The notes: generated from the sequence alone by a model not told the origin. A stretch of 64,000 nt of DNA from Actinoplanes italicus (GCF_003001815.1 NZ_PVMZ01000008.1:1-64000), one strand, 5' to 3'. Shown: positions 40,171-49,209, counted from the first letter of the stretch. Made by a program: numbers and translations.

Positions 40171-40908
40171 TCAGGCGACGACGGTGAGTACGACCGGCGG
40201 GCTCACGATCGTGTCGAGACGGCCGAACAGCTGGTAGGCACCGGTCGGCGGCACCGGACCGGAGGCGGCCGCCCCCGTGCACTGGTTGGACTGCTTGCCG
40301 TTCCAGTTGACCTCGAAGACCTTCTCGACGCCGGGGCCGAGCGTCACGATGTCGTTGCCCTTGACCGCCGCGCACTGGTCGGACGACCAGAGTCGCTGGG
40401 CGCCCTCGGCGATGTACAGCTCCTGCGCACTGGCGCCCAGGTCGCGGGTGCACGTACGGGTGCCGGAGTTCTTGATCTTCAGCTTGATCGAGATCGTGGC
40501 GCCCCGCTGTGGCGACGTGTCGGACGGAACCGGCGTGAGCGACATCTCCGCGTCCGCGCAGCCCTCGCCCTGACCGGCGGCCGGCGGGTTCACGGCAGCG
40601 CCGGTGGTGGCCGGCGGGGGCAGGGGGTCACCGTCGCCGGGCTGCTGCGAGAGCAGGTCGGCCGGGTCGGGGTAGGCCGGACCCACGCCGGGCGGCGCAC
40701 TGTCCTCGAGCGACGGCTTCGGCGACGCGCCCGTGTCCTTGGGCGCCGGGGTGCCCGTGCTCTGCGCCGAGGTGTTCTTCGGGTCAGGTTTGTCCTCACC
40801 GGAGCAGGACACGAACAGCACGATGACGCCGAGCAGCACCGCGCCCAGCACGACCGCACGCCGCCGCCAGTAGACCGCGGGTGGGAGGGGACCAACCGTC
40901 GCACGCAT
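40171..40908 (-). CDS. Membrane-anchored protein with C-terminal beta-domain
   Basis: It encodes 245 residues from ATG 40908, with GGTGGGCGA upstream; an earlier start at 40935 is possible. A membrane segment (AVVLGAVLLGVIVLFVSC, about 19-36) ending in Cys leads to a Pro/Thr/Ser linker (to about 120) and an immunoglobulin-like domain (MSLTPVPSDTSPQRGATISI, YIAEGAQRLWSSDQC, VFEVNWNGKQSNQC) with four cysteines. It is probably a surface protein of the DUF4232-like or adhesin type. It precedes the 2H phosphoesterase by 1 bp. Confidence 0.75.
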   Translation of the reverse strand: MRATVGPLPPAVYWRRRAVVLGAVLLGVIVLFVSCSGEDKPDPKNTSAQSTGTPAPKDTGASPKPSLEDSAPPGVGPAYPDPADLLSQQPGDGDPLPPPATTGAAVNPPAAGQGEGCADAEMSLTPVPSDTSPQRGATISIKLKIKNSGTRTCTRDLGASAQELYIAEGAQRLWSSDQCAAVKGNDIVTLGPGVEKVFEVNWNGKQSNQCTGAAASGPVPPTGAYQLFGRLDTIVSPPVVLTVVA

Positions 40909-41023
40909 GATGTCGCCCACCGTAAACCCGCACACCCATCGCTATGTGCACGACGCGCCGGACATGCGACACCAAGTCAGGCAAGGTTCGTTAAAGATGG
41001 ACCTCGCCTACAGTTGACCGGCT

Positions 41024-41923
41024 ATGACTCTCGCAGACGACGCCATCGCATGGTTCGACGTGAACGCCCGTGATCTGCCCTGGCGGCAGCCCGACACCAC
41101 ACCCTGGGGAGTGCTGGTCAGCGAGGTGATGCTGCAGCAGACCCCGGTCGTACGGGTGGAACCCGCCTGGCGATCCTGGATGACCCGCTGGCCGGAACCG
41201 GCCGCTCTGGCCGCCGACCCGCAGTCGGAGGCGATCCGCATGTGGGGCCGTCTGGGGTACCCCAGACGGGCGATGCGCCTGCACGCGTGCGCGGTCGCCA
41301 TCGTCGAGCGCCACGGCGGACGAGTTCCCTCCTCCCTGGACGAGCTGCTGGCGCTGCCGGGTGTCGGGACGTACACCGGACGGGCGGTCGCGACGTTCGC
41401 CTACGGCCAGCGTCATCCGGTCGTCGACACCAACGTGCGCCGGGTCGTCTGCCGCGCCGTCGAGGGCAAGCCGGACGCCGGACCCGCCACCACGGCCGCC
41501 GATCTGACCGCCATGGAGGCGCTGCTGCCGGACGACGAGGCACGCGCGGCGCGGGCAAGTATCGCGTTCATGGAGCTCGGCGCGATCGTCTGCACGGCCC
41601 GAGCCCCGAAGTGCGTCGACTGCCCGTTCCACGACGTCTGCGCGTGGCGGCTCACCGGCCTGCCGCTGCCCGAGGGGCCGAGCCGTAAACCGCAGCGTTA
41701 CGCCGGCACCGACCGGCAGGTCCGCGGCCTGCTCCTGGAGGTGCTGCGGCACGCGACCGGCCCTGTCTCGCGGCAGCGGCTCGACCTGGTCTGGCAGGAC
41801 GAGGTGCAGCGGGCCCGGGCGCTGGCTGGGCTGGTCGAGGACGGGCTGGTGGAGAACCTCGGGACGAACGATTTCGTGCTGGCCGGCGACGCGCCCCGGG
41901 GCGACGTCCAGAGCCTGTTCTAG
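41024..41923 (+). CDS. mutY: A/G-specific adenine glycosylase
   Basis: It encodes 299 residues. Catalytic Glu34 is in SEVMLQQTPV, the helix-hairpin-helix is LPGVGTYTGR (111-120), and catalytic Asp135 lies in VVDTNVRRV. The [4Fe-4S] cluster loop has four cysteines spaced 6, 2 and 5 (CTARAPKCVDCPFHDVC). It removes adenine mispaired with 8-oxoguanine. The C-terminal NUDIX-like domain of E. coli MutY is short here, as in other actinomycetes. A possible promoter (TTCGTT at 40987, TACAGT at 41009) would give an almost leaderless mRNA. The stop overlaps that of the opposing DUF4291 gene by 4 bp. Confidence 0.95.
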   Translation: MTLADDAIAWFDVNARDLPWRQPDTTPWGVLVSEVMLQQTPVVRVEPAWRSWMTRWPEPAALAADPQSEAIRMWGRLGYPRRAMRLHACAVAIVERHGGRVPSSLDELLALPGVGTYTGRAVATFAYGQRHPVVDTNVRRVVCRAVEGKPDAGPATTAADLTAMEALLPDDEARAARASIAFMELGAIVCTARAPKCVDCPFHDVCAWRLTGLPLPEGPSRKPQRYAGTDRQVRGLLLEVLRHATGPVSRQRLDLVWQDEVQRARALAGLVEDGLVENLGTNDFVLAGDAPRGDVQSLF

Positions 41924-42507
41924 CCCGCGGCGATCCGCGCGGCGATCTGCTCGGTCAGCGGGTACGGGCGCTCGGGTGGCAGCAACGTGGCCGCCCGGGC
42001 CTCGTCGCCGTCGTCGAGGTGTCCACGGATCCGGCGGGCGAGCCCGGTGACGTCGGTGATCGTGGTGATCCACTCATCGACGTAGAGCGGCACGGCCGAA
42101 CCGCCCAGACCGAGCTGCAGCGACCGGTACGGCAGCTCACGCAACCGCAGATCACGCTCGGGATCCCACTGGAGACGGACCGGGGCGCCCCTGAGTTCCC
42201 GCTGCCAGGTCACCCGATCGGGGTGCAGGCTGCGCTCATGATGGCTGAGCTCCGCATTGGCGAGGGCCCACTCGAACCCGGAGCGGGTGATCGACACGGC
42301 GAGGACGTGCTCCTGGCCGGGCTTGGTGGCCCAGCCACAGCGGTACATCATCCACAGGAACGACGGCTTGATCCAGGTCATCCGCTCGCGCTTGAACGGC
42401 GGCACGAACCGCCCGGCCCGTACGGCGGGGACGGCGATGGCTGGTGAGTAAGCCTGGTAGACGGTGACGGTGTCATCGTCGTACACCGCCCGGATCTGAC
42501 GTCGCAT
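41920..42507 (-). CDS. DUF4291 family protein
   Basis: It encodes 195 residues. The sequence fits DUF4291: the opening RQIRAVYDDDTVTVYQAYS, then FKRERMTWIKPSFLWMMYRCGWATK, ITRSGFEW and QWDPERDLR. It is a soluble protein of unknown function found in bacteria and fungi; the conserved Trp, Arg and Lys residues suggest an RNA- or nucleotide-handling fold, but this is a guess. It overlaps mutY tail to tail and lies downstream of a terminator that separates it from clpC. Confidence 0.85.
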   Translation of the reverse strand: MRRQIRAVYDDDTVTVYQAYSPAIAVPAVRAGRFVPPFKRERMTWIKPSFLWMMYRCGWATKPGQEHVLAVSITRSGFEWALANAELSHHERSLHPDRVTWQRELRGAPVRLQWDPERDLRLRELPYRSLQLGLGGSAVPLYVDEWITTITDVTGLARRIRGHLDDGDEARAATLLPPERPYPLTEQIAARIAAG

Positions 42508-42527
42508 GGTCGTCGATTAAACGCCGA

Positions 42528-42557
42528 ACGGCCCGGCTGCACACGCAGCCGGGCCGT
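42528..42557 (-). terminator. clpC terminator
   Basis: ACGGCCCGGCTGC (42528-42540) pairs perfectly with GCAGCCGGGCCGT (42545-42557) around ACAC, 12 bp after the clpC stop. On the minus strand it is followed by TCGGCGTTTAA. Confidence 0.75.
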
Positions 42558-42569
42558 CACGCCGATTTC

Positions 42570-45095
42570 CTACGACTCCTCGGTGGTCGTCACGCCGAGG
42601 TCGGCCGGCACCGCGTCGGGCACCGTCACGCCCTTCTCGGCGCCCTTGAAGACCAGCTTGGCCTTCTCGAACTTGACCGGGTCGCCCTCGCAGTCGACGA
42701 CGACGATCTGGCCGGGACGCAGCTCGTTGAAGAGGATCTGCTCGGACAGGGTGTCCTCCAGCTCGCGCTGGATCGTGCGGCGCAGCGGCCGGGCACCGAG
42801 GACCGGGTCGAAGCCCTTGGCCGCCAGGTAACGCTTCGCGTTGTCGGTCAGCTCCAGGCCCATGTCCTTGTTCTTCAGCTGCCCCTCGATGCGGGCGGTG
42901 AAGATGTCGACGATCTGGAGGATCTCCTTCTCACGCAGCTGGTGGAAGACGATCGTGTCGTCGATACGGTTCAGGAACTCGGGGCGGAAGTGCTGCTTCA
43001 GCTCGTCGTTGACCTTGATCTTCATCCGCTCGTAGCTCGACTCCTCGGCCTCGGAGGCCTGGAAGCCCAGCGACACCGCCTTGGCCACGTCACGCGTGCC
43101 CAGGTTGGTGGTGAGGATGATGACCGTGTTCTTGAAGTCGACGATCCGGCCCTGACCGTCGGTCAGGCGGCCGTCCTCCAGGATCTGCAGGAGCGTGTTG
43201 AAGACGTCGGGGTGGGCCTTCTCGATCTCGTCGAAGAGCACCACGCTGAACGGCTTACGACGCACCTTCTCGGTCAGCTGACCGCCCTCGTCGTAACCCA
43301 CGTAGCCGGGAGGGGCACCGACGAGGCGGGACACCGTGTAGCGGTCGTGGAACTCGGACATGTCGAGCTGGATCAGCGCGTCCTCGGAGCCGAAGAGGAA
43401 CTCGGCGAGCGCCTTGGACAGCTCGGTCTTACCGACACCGGACGGGCCGGCGAAGATGAACGAGCCGGAGGGGCGCTTCGGGTCCTTCAGACCGGCCCGG
43501 GTGCGGCGGATCGCCTTGGAGACGGCCTGGACCGCGTCCTCCTGGCCGATGACGCGCTTGTGCAGCTCGTCCTCCATGCGCAGCAGGCGGGAGGTCTCCT
43601 CCTCGGTCAGCTTGTAGACCGGGATGCCGGTCCAGTTGCCCAGAACCTCGGCGATCTGCTCGTCGTCGACCTCGGACACGACGTCGAGGTCGCCGGCCTT
43701 CCACTCCTTCTCCCGCTGCGCCTTCTGGCCCAGCAGCTGCTTCTCCTTGTCACGCAGCTGCGCGGCCCGCTCGAAGTCCTGCGCGTCGATCGCGGACTCC
43801 TTGTCGCGGCGGACCTGGGCGATGCGCTCGTCGAAGTCACGGAGGTCCGGCGGCGCGGTCATCCGGCGGATGCGCATCCGTGCGCCGGCCTCGTCGATCA
43901 GGTCGATCGCCTTGTCCGGCAGGAACCGGTCGGAGATGTACCGGTCGGCCAGCGTCGCGGCCGCGACCAGGGCGGCGTCGGTGATGCTGATCCGGTGGTG
44001 CGCCTCGTAACGGTCGCGAAGACCCTTGAGGATCTCGATGGTGTGCGCCAGCGACGGCTCGCCGACCTGGATCGGCTGGAAGCGACGCTCGAGGGCCGCG
44101 TCCTTCTCCAGGTGCTTGCGGTACTCGTCGAGGGTGGTCGCGCCGATGGTCTGCAGCTCACCGCGGGCGAGCATCGGCTTGAGGATGCTGGCCGCGTCGA
44201 TCGCGCCCTCGGCGGCGCCCGCACCGACGAGCGTGTGGATCTCGTCGATGAACAGGATGATGTCGCCCCGGGTGCGGATCTCCTTGAGCACCTTCTTCAG
44301 GCGCTCCTCGAAGTCACCGCGGTAGCGGGAACCGGCCACCAGGGCGCCCAGGTCGAGTGTGTAGAGCTGCTTGTCCTTCAGCGTCTCGGGCACCTCGCCC
44401 TTGACGATGGACTGCGACAGGCCCTCGACCACGGCGGTCTTGCCGACACCGGGCTCGCCGATGAGGACCGGGTTGTTCTTGGTACGCCGGGACAGCACCT
44501 GCATGACCCGCTCGATTTCCTTCTCCCGGCCGATGACCGGGTCGAGCTTGCCCTCGCGGGCGGCCTGCGTCAGGTTGCGTCCGAACTGGTCGAGCACGAG
44601 CGACGTGGACGGTGCGGCCTCGCCGGTCGCGGTGCCCGCGGCGGCCGGCTCCTTGCCCTGGTAACCGGAGAGCAGCTGGATCACCTGCTGGCGGACCCGG
44701 TTGAGGTCGGCGCCGAGCTTGACCAGCACCTGGGCGGCGACGCCCTCGCCCTCACGGATCAGGCCGAGCAGGATGTGCTCGGTGCCGATGTAGTTGTGGC
44801 CGAGCTGGAGCGCCTCGCGCAGCGAGAGCTCGAGCACCTTCTTGGCGCGCGGCGTGAACGGGATGTGCCCGCTCGGCGCCTGCTGCCCCTGGCCGATGAT
44901 TTCCTCGACCTGCTGCCGGACCCCTTCGAGGGAGATACCGAGGCTCTCCAGAGCCTTGGCGGCGACGCCCTCGCCCTCGTGGATCAGGCCGAGCAGGATG
45001 TGTTCGGTCCCGATGTAGTTGTGGTTGAGCATCCGGGCCTCTTCTTGGGCCAGGACGACAACCCGTCGCGCTCGGTCGGTGAACCGCTCGAACAT
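42570..45095 (-). CDS. clpC: ATP-dependent Clp protease ATP-binding subunit ClpC
   Basis: It encodes 841 residues, as usual for ClpC. Two Clp-N repeats (HNYIGTEHILLGLI appears twice, about 25-40 and 100-115), a first AAA+ domain (Walker A GEPGVGKTA, about 217), a UVR-type middle domain (DFERAAQLRDKEKQL), and a second AAA+ domain (GPSGVGKTE) are visible. ClpC unfolds substrates, including McsB- or pup-independent adaptors' clients, for ClpP and is essential in mycobacteria. A hairpin at 45145-45169 lies in its leader. The gene is monocistronic between two terminators. Confidence 0.97.
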   Translation of the reverse strand: MFERFTDRARRVVVLAQEEARMLNHNYIGTEHILLGLIHEGEGVAAKALESLGISLEGVRQQVEEIIGQGQQAPSGHIPFTPRAKKVLELSLREALQLGHNYIGTEHILLGLIREGEGVAAQVLVKLGADLNRVRQQVIQLLSGYQGKEPAAAGTATGEAAPSTSLVLDQFGRNLTQAAREGKLDPVIGREKEIERVMQVLSRRTKNNPVLIGEPGVGKTAVVEGLSQSIVKGEVPETLKDKQLYTLDLGALVAGSRYRGDFEERLKKVLKEIRTRGDIILFIDEIHTLVGAGAAEGAIDAASILKPMLARGELQTIGATTLDEYRKHLEKDAALERRFQPIQVGEPSLAHTIEILKGLRDRYEAHHRISITDAALVAAATLADRYISDRFLPDKAIDLIDEAGARMRIRRMTAPPDLRDFDERIAQVRRDKESAIDAQDFERAAQLRDKEKQLLGQKAQREKEWKAGDLDVVSEVDDEQIAEVLGNWTGIPVYKLTEEETSRLLRMEDELHKRVIGQEDAVQAVSKAIRRTRAGLKDPKRPSGSFIFAGPSGVGKTELSKALAEFLFGSEDALIQLDMSEFHDRYTVSRLVGAPPGYVGYDEGGQLTEKVRRKPFSVVLFDEIEKAHPDVFNTLLQILEDGRLTDGQGRIVDFKNTVIILTTNLGTRDVAKAVSLGFQASEAEESSYERMKIKVNDELKQHFRPEFLNRIDDTIVFHQLREKEILQIVDIFTARIEGQLKNKDMGLELTDNAKRYLAAKGFDPVLGARPLRRTIQRELEDTLSEQILFNELRPGQIVVVDCEGDPVKFEKAKLVFKGAEKGVTVPDAVPADLGVTTTEES

Positions 45096-45144
45096 GCCCT
45101 CGTGCTCCTCACGTGCCGTGCGCCAATGAACTGGCGGGGCCAGC

Positions 45145-45169
45145 GCACGGGCATCGGTGATGCCCGTGC
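45145..45169 (-). promoter_or_regulatory. Inverted repeat in the clpC leader
   Basis: GCACGGGCATC (45145-45155) and GATGCCCGTGC (45159-45169) are perfect inverted repeats separated by GGT, 50-74 nt upstream of the clpC ATG. TAGAGT (minus strand, 45174-45179) just beyond could be the -10. The repeat may be an operator overlapping the transcription start or an mRNA hairpin. It does not match the HAIR element. Confidence 0.45.
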
Positions 45170-45307
45170 TGTAACTCTATCGCCGCTGGCGGCATCCGCC
45201 GGGTCCTCGCGACCCTTGGAGACGATCCGCAACGTTGATTAAGCCAACTTCGCACGCTCAGCGGCTGTTCCCCCACCCGAACGTGTACGCGTACAGCGAA
45301 ATCCTGC

Positions 45308-45350
45308 CGATCCACAGGCTGTGGACAACTCTGTCCACGCCTGTGGATAA
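45308..45350. promoter_or_regulatory. Cluster of DnaA boxes
   Basis: TGTGGACAA (45320-45328) and TGTGGATAA (45342-45350) are exact reverse complements of the DnaA boxes TTGTCCACA and TTATCCACA. CTGTCCACG (45331-45339) and CGATCCACA (45308-45316) are near matches. The sites form palindromes (TCCACAGGCTGTGGA; GTGGACA-ACTC-TGTCCAC). They lie in the lsr2-clpC spacer, upstream of clpC. Confidence 0.65.
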
Positions 45351-45386
45351 CCGTAGTGAGGTTGTGGAGCGGCCGACGGCTAAACG

Positions 45387-45426
45387 CGGAGAGGGCGCCA
45401 CCGACGTCGTCGGGGCGCCCTCTCCG
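45387..45426 (-). terminator. lsr2 terminator
   Basis: CGGAGAGGGCGCC (45387-45399) pairs perfectly with GGCGCCCTCTCCG (45414-45426), starting 16 bp after the lsr2 stop codon in minus-strand direction. The 14-nt loop is itself partly self-complementary. Confidence 0.75.
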
Positions 45427-45442
45427 AGGCCGGACCGGGAAA

Positions 45443-45799
45443 TCAGGCCCGGCCGGGACCCTTGGCGTGGAACTCGTCCACGATCTCCTGCGGGATGCGG
45501 CCGCGGTCGGAGATCTCCTTGCCCGACTTCTTGGCCCACTCCCGGATCGCCTTGTTCTGCTCCCGGTCCGCGGTCGCTCCGCCACGACCACGAGCCGCAC
45601 GACCACCGACCACGACACCGCCGCGGGCGACCTTCGTACCGTGCTTCAGGTAGGGCTCGAAGACCTCCCGCAATTTAGCGGCGTTCTTCTCCGAGAGGTC
45701 GATCTCGTACTGAATACCGTCGAGCGCGAACTTCACGGTCTCGTCGGCGTCGACACCATCGATGTCATCGACCAGCTTGTGAATGATCTGCTTGGCCAC
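45443..45799 (-). CDS. lsr2: Lsr2 nucleoid-associated protein
   Basis: It encodes 118 residues. The N-terminal dimerisation domain (IIHKLVDDIDGVDADETVKFALDG-IQYEIDLSEKNAAKLRE) is followed by a basic linker (GGRAARGRGG) and the C-terminal DNA-binding domain with the AT-hook-like RGR in KEISDRGRIPQEIVDEF. Lsr2 is the actinobacterial H-NS analogue that silences AT-rich foreign DNA. Start GTG 45799 with GGAGG upstream. A promoter and terminator flank it, so it is monocistronic. Confidence 0.97.
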   Translation of the reverse strand: MAKQIIHKLVDDIDGVDADETVKFALDGIQYEIDLSEKNAAKLREVFEPYLKHGTKVARGGVVVGGRAARGRGGATADREQNKAIREWAKKSGKEISDRGRIPQEIVDEFHAKGPGRA

Positions 45800-45847
45800 G
45801 CGCCGTTATCCTCCCGAACACAGGTTCTCTCCCCAGCAATGGGAAGA

Positions 45848-45877
45848 CAATAACGCTAGGGACGCATGACCCGTCAA
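45848..45877 (-). promoter_or_regulatory. Candidate lsr2 promoter
   Basis: On the minus strand TTGACG (45877-45872) and TTATTG (45853-45848) are 18 bp apart. The predicted start leaves a leader of about 40 nt with GGGAGGA before the lsr2 GTG. Confidence 0.5.
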
Positions 45878-45894
45878 TGGCGGGTGGGTAATTG

Positions 45895-47403
45895 TTACTC
45901 CGGCCGAACCAGGGGGAAGAGGATCGTTTCCCGAATGCCCAGGCCGGTGAGCGCCATCAACAGCCGGTCGATTCCCATTCCCATGCCACCGGACGGCGGC
46001 ATTCCGTACTCCATGGCACGCAGGAAATCCTCGTCCAGCTGCATCGCCTCGGGGTCGCCACCGGCCGCGAGCAGCGACTGCGCGTGGAACCGCTCGCGCT
46101 GAACGACCGGGTCCACCAACTCGGAATAGGCGGTGGCGAGTTCGAATCCGCCGACGTAGAGGTCCCACTTCTCGGTCAGGCCCGGAGTGGTGCGGTGGCC
46201 CGCGGTCAGGGGCGCCGTCTCCTCCGGGAAGTCCCGGACGAAGGTCGGCGCCTGCAGGCTGTCGGTCACCAGGTGCTCGAACAGTTCCTCGGCCAGCTTG
46301 CCGGCGCTCCACTTCGGGTCGACCGACAGTTGCACCTTGTCGGCGTACCGCTGCAGCTGGGCCAGGTCGGTCTCGATGGTGACCTCCTCGCCGAGCGCCT
46401 CGGAGATGGCGCCGAAAAGTGTGATCTGCCTCCACTCGCCGCCCAGGTCGACCTCGGTGCCGTCCTGGTGGGTGACCACATGCGATCCGGACACCGCGAA
46501 CGCGGCCTCCTGAATCCACTCCCGCACCTGCGCCTGCATCACGTTGTAGTCGGCATAGGCCTGATAGGCCTCGAGCATGGCGAACTCCGGCGAGTGCGTG
46601 GAGTCCATGCCCTCATTCCTGAAGTTGCGGTTGATCTCGAAGACCCGGTCGATGCCGCCGACCACAGCGCGCTTCAAAAACAGTTCCGGAGCGATCCGCA
46701 GATAAAGATCGGTATCGAGTGCGTTGCTGTGAGTCACAAACGGACGCGCCGCGGCGCCGCCGTGGAGCAACTGCAACATCGGCGTTTCCACCTCGAGGAA
46801 ATTCCGGCGGAACAGCGACTCACGCAGGCTGCGCACCACGGTGGCCCGCGTCCGCACCACGTCGCGCGCCTGCGGGCGCACGATCAGATCGACATAGCGC
46901 TGCCGGACCCGGGTCTCCTCGGAAAGCGGCTTGTGCGCGACCGGAAGGGGACGCAGAGCCTTGGCGCTCATCGCCCAGGAATCGGCGAGGACCGAGAGCT
47001 CACCCCGCCGGCTGGTGATCACCTCACCGGTGACCGCGACCAGGTCGCCGAGGTCGACCAGGCTCTTCCAGTCGGCCAGCGACTTCTCGCCGACCTTGTC
47101 CAGCGAGAACATCGCCTGGATCTCGGAGCCGTCACCGGCCCGCAGCGTGGCGAAGCAGAGCTTGCCGCCGTTGCGCACGAAGATCACCCGGCCGGTGATC
47201 GACACCTTGTCGCCGGAGGCGGTGTCGGTGGCCAGATCCGCGTAGCGCTCGCGGATCGCGGCGATCTCGTCGGTCCGCGGGACCTCGACCGGGTAGGGCG
47301 GCAGCCCTTCGGCGAGCAACCGGTCCCGCTTCGACCGGCGGACCCGCATCTGCTCGGGAAGGTCCTCGGCGGGGTCGATCGCTGGCGTGTTCTGCTCGGT
47401 CAC
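45895..47403 (-). CDS. lysS: Lysine--tRNA ligase, class II
   Basis: It encodes 502 residues. The N-terminal OB-fold anticodon domain (VSITGRVIFVRNGGKLCFATL) precedes the class II core with motif 2 FRNEGMDSTHSPEFAMLEAY and motif 3 GMGMGIDRLLMALTG. The lysine pocket is seen in WDLYVGGFELATAYSEL. It charges tRNA-Lys. The order coaX-lysS-lsr2-clpC is conserved in actinobacteria. Confidence 0.97.
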   Translation of the reverse strand: MTEQNTPAIDPAEDLPEQMRVRRSKRDRLLAEGLPPYPVEVPRTDEIAAIRERYADLATDTASGDKVSITGRVIFVRNGGKLCFATLRAGDGSEIQAMFSLDKVGEKSLADWKSLVDLGDLVAVTGEVITSRRGELSVLADSWAMSAKALRPLPVAHKPLSEETRVRQRYVDLIVRPQARDVVRTRATVVRSLRESLFRRNFLEVETPMLQLLHGGAAARPFVTHSNALDTDLYLRIAPELFLKRAVVGGIDRVFEINRNFRNEGMDSTHSPEFAMLEAYQAYADYNVMQAQVREWIQEAAFAVSGSHVVTHQDGTEVDLGGEWRQITLFGAISEALGEEVTIETDLAQLQRYADKVQLSVDPKWSAGKLAEELFEHLVTDSLQAPTFVRDFPEETAPLTAGHRTTPGLTEKWDLYVGGFELATAYSELVDPVVQRERFHAQSLLAAGGDPEAMQLDEDFLRAMEYGMPPSGGMGMGIDRLLMALTGLGIRETILFPLVRPE

Positions 47404-47454
47404 GGCAAGACTTCCTTCTCGGTGCTGGGACCTCGAAAGCCTACTCAGGCGGGC

Positions 47455-48213
47455 TCAGACGTTCCGCTCATATACCATCCGCAGCCCGATCAGCGTGATC
47501 ATCGGCTCGTGGGCGGTGATCGTGCGGCACTCGTCCTTCACCAGCCAGGCCAGACCGCCGGTGGCGATCACCGCCTTGACCTGGCCGATCTCCTCGATCA
47601 TCCGCTCGACGATCCGGTCCACCTGACCTGCGAAACCGAAGTAGAGACCGGCCTGCAGACACTCCACGGTGTTCTTGCCGATCACCGAGCGCGGCTTGGT
47701 CGGCTCCACCTTGCGCAGCTGGGCGGCCCGCGCGGCGAGCGCGTCGAACGAGATCTCGATGCCCGGGGCGAACGCGCCGCCCAAGAACTCGCCCTTCGCG
47801 CTGATCAGGTCGAAGTTCGTCGTCGTGCCGAAGTCGACCACGATCGACGGTCCGCCGTAGAGGGCGTGCGCGGCCAAGGTGTTGACCACCCGGTCGGCGC
47901 CGACCTCCTTGGGGTTGTCGATCGCGAGCTGCACCCCGGTCTTCACGCCCGGCTCGACGATCACACTGGGAACGTCGTCGTAGTAGCGCTTCAGCATGGT
48001 GCGCAGGGTGCGCAGGGCGGCCGGCACGGTCGAGCAGGCCGCCACACCGGTGATCTCCACGGCGTCACCGGCGAGCAGGCCACGGAACTTCAGGCCCAGC
48101 TCGTCGGCGGTCGCGGCGCCATCGGTCTTGATCCGCCAGTTGTGCACCAGCTTGTCGCCGTCGAAGGTCGCCAACACGGTGTTGGTGTTTCCGATGTCAA
48201 TGCAGAGCAGCAC
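47455..48213 (-). CDS. coaX: Type III pantothenate kinase
   Basis: It encodes 252 residues. The acetate/sugar-kinase-like fold shows the P-loop DIGNTNTVL (5-13), GADRVVNTLAA, the adenosine-binding VVDFGTTTNFD and GGAFAPGIEISFDAL. It phosphorylates pantothenate, the first step of coenzyme A synthesis, and needs a monovalent cation. It lies between nadC and lysS. Confidence 0.95.
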   Translation of the reverse strand: MLLCIDIGNTNTVLATFDGDKLVHNWRIKTDGAATADELGLKFRGLLAGDAVEITGVAACSTVPAALRTLRTMLKRYYDDVPSVIVEPGVKTGVQLAIDNPKEVGADRVVNTLAAHALYGGPSIVVDFGTTTNFDLISAKGEFLGGAFAPGIEISFDALAARAAQLRKVEPTKPRSVIGKNTVECLQAGLYFGFAGQVDRIVERMIEEIGQVKAVIATGGLAWLVKDECRTITAHEPMITLIGLRMVYERNV

Positions 48214-48306
48214 GGAGGCCCCTAAGAATCAAAATCAAGACCCTTATTCTGTACGGCCACGAGTCCTCCAGAAGCACCGGGACGGTCCCGTGGTGGCACC
48301 ACCCGT

Positions 48307-49209
48307 CTAGCGCGGCCGGAGATCCAGGGCGATGTCCAGGATCGGTGACGAATGGGTCAGCCCGCCCACCGACAGATAGTCGACGCCGGTCGCGGCGTAG
48401 GCGGCCGCCGTCTCCAGGGTCAGGTTGCCGGTCGCCTCCAGCTCGACCCGGTCCCCCACCGCGCGCACCACCTCGGTCAGCAGCTCCGGCGTCATGTTGT
48501 CGCAGAGCAGGAAGTCCGCACCGGCGGCGACCGCCTCCTCCGCCTCGGCGAGCGTGGTCACCTCGACCTGCACCGAGACGTCCGGGAAGGTGGCGCGCAC
48601 CAGCTCGTACGCCGCGGTGATGCTCCCCGCGGCCAGCTTGTGGTTGTCCTTGATCATGGCGACGTCGTACAGGCCCATGCGCTTGTTGGTGCCGCCACCG
48701 GCCCGGACCGCGTACTTCTCCAGCACCCGCAGCCCCGGCGTCGTCTTGCGGGTGTCCAGCACGGTGGCGCTGGTGCCCTGCAGGACGTCGGCCCATCGGC
48801 GGGTGTGGGTGGCCACGCCGGACATCCGGCACAGCAGGTTCAGCGCGGTGCGCTCGGCGGTCAGCAGCGCCCGGGACGGCCCGGTGATCACGGCGAGGAC
48901 GTCGCCGCGGTGTACCCGGTCGCCGTCGCTCACCCGCGCCTCGAAGCTCGCCGCGCCGCCACTCGTGGCGGCGAACACCTCGGCGGCCACGAGCAGGCCG
49001 GCCACCACGCCGTCGGCCCGGGCCACCAGCTCGGCGGTGTCGGTCTGGGCGGCCGGGATGGTGGACTCGCTGGTCACGTCACGCGGCGGGTCGCCGAGGT
49101 CCTCGACGAGGGCGGTCAGCACGATCCGCTGTACCTCGGCCAGGTCGAGTCCGAGGAACTCGACCGGAACCTCGTCGCCGGGAAGGGGCTCGTCGGGGGA
49201 AAGCGTCAC
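48307..49209 (-). CDS. nadC: Nicotinate-nucleotide diphosphorylase (carboxylating)
   Basis: It encodes 300 residues. The family motifs are SGVATHTRRWAD, LDTRKTTPGLRVLEKYAVRAGGGTNKR (QPRTase signature with the active-site Arg, Lys and His region) and VEVTTLAEAEEAV. It makes nicotinate mononucleotide from quinolinate and PRPP. It lies 55 bp after nadB, its pathway partner. Confidence 0.96.
   Translation of the reverse strand: MTLSPDEPLPGDEVPVEFLGLDLAEVQRIVLTALVEDLGDPPRDVTSESTIPAAQTDTAELVARADGVVAGLLVAAEVFAATSGGAASFEARVSDGDRVHRGDVLAVITGPSRALLTAERTALNLLCRMSGVATHTRRWADVLQGTSATVLDTRKTTPGLRVLEKYAVRAGGGTNKRMGLYDVAMIKDNHKLAAGSITAAYELVRATFPDVSVQVEVTTLAEAEEAVAAGADFLLCDNMTPELLTEVVRAVGDRVELEATGNLTLETAAAYAATGVDYLSVGGLTHSSPILDIALDLRPR

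Noticed and set aside
42942..45242. 766-codon plus-strand ORF
   Set aside because: Antisense of clpC, with no family features.
45308..45350. Chromosomal origin of replication
   Set aside because: Only about four boxes, and no dnaA, dnaN, rpmH or gidB genes nearby.
45892..48225. 777-codon plus-strand ORF
   Set aside because: Antisense of lysS and coaX, both clearly real.
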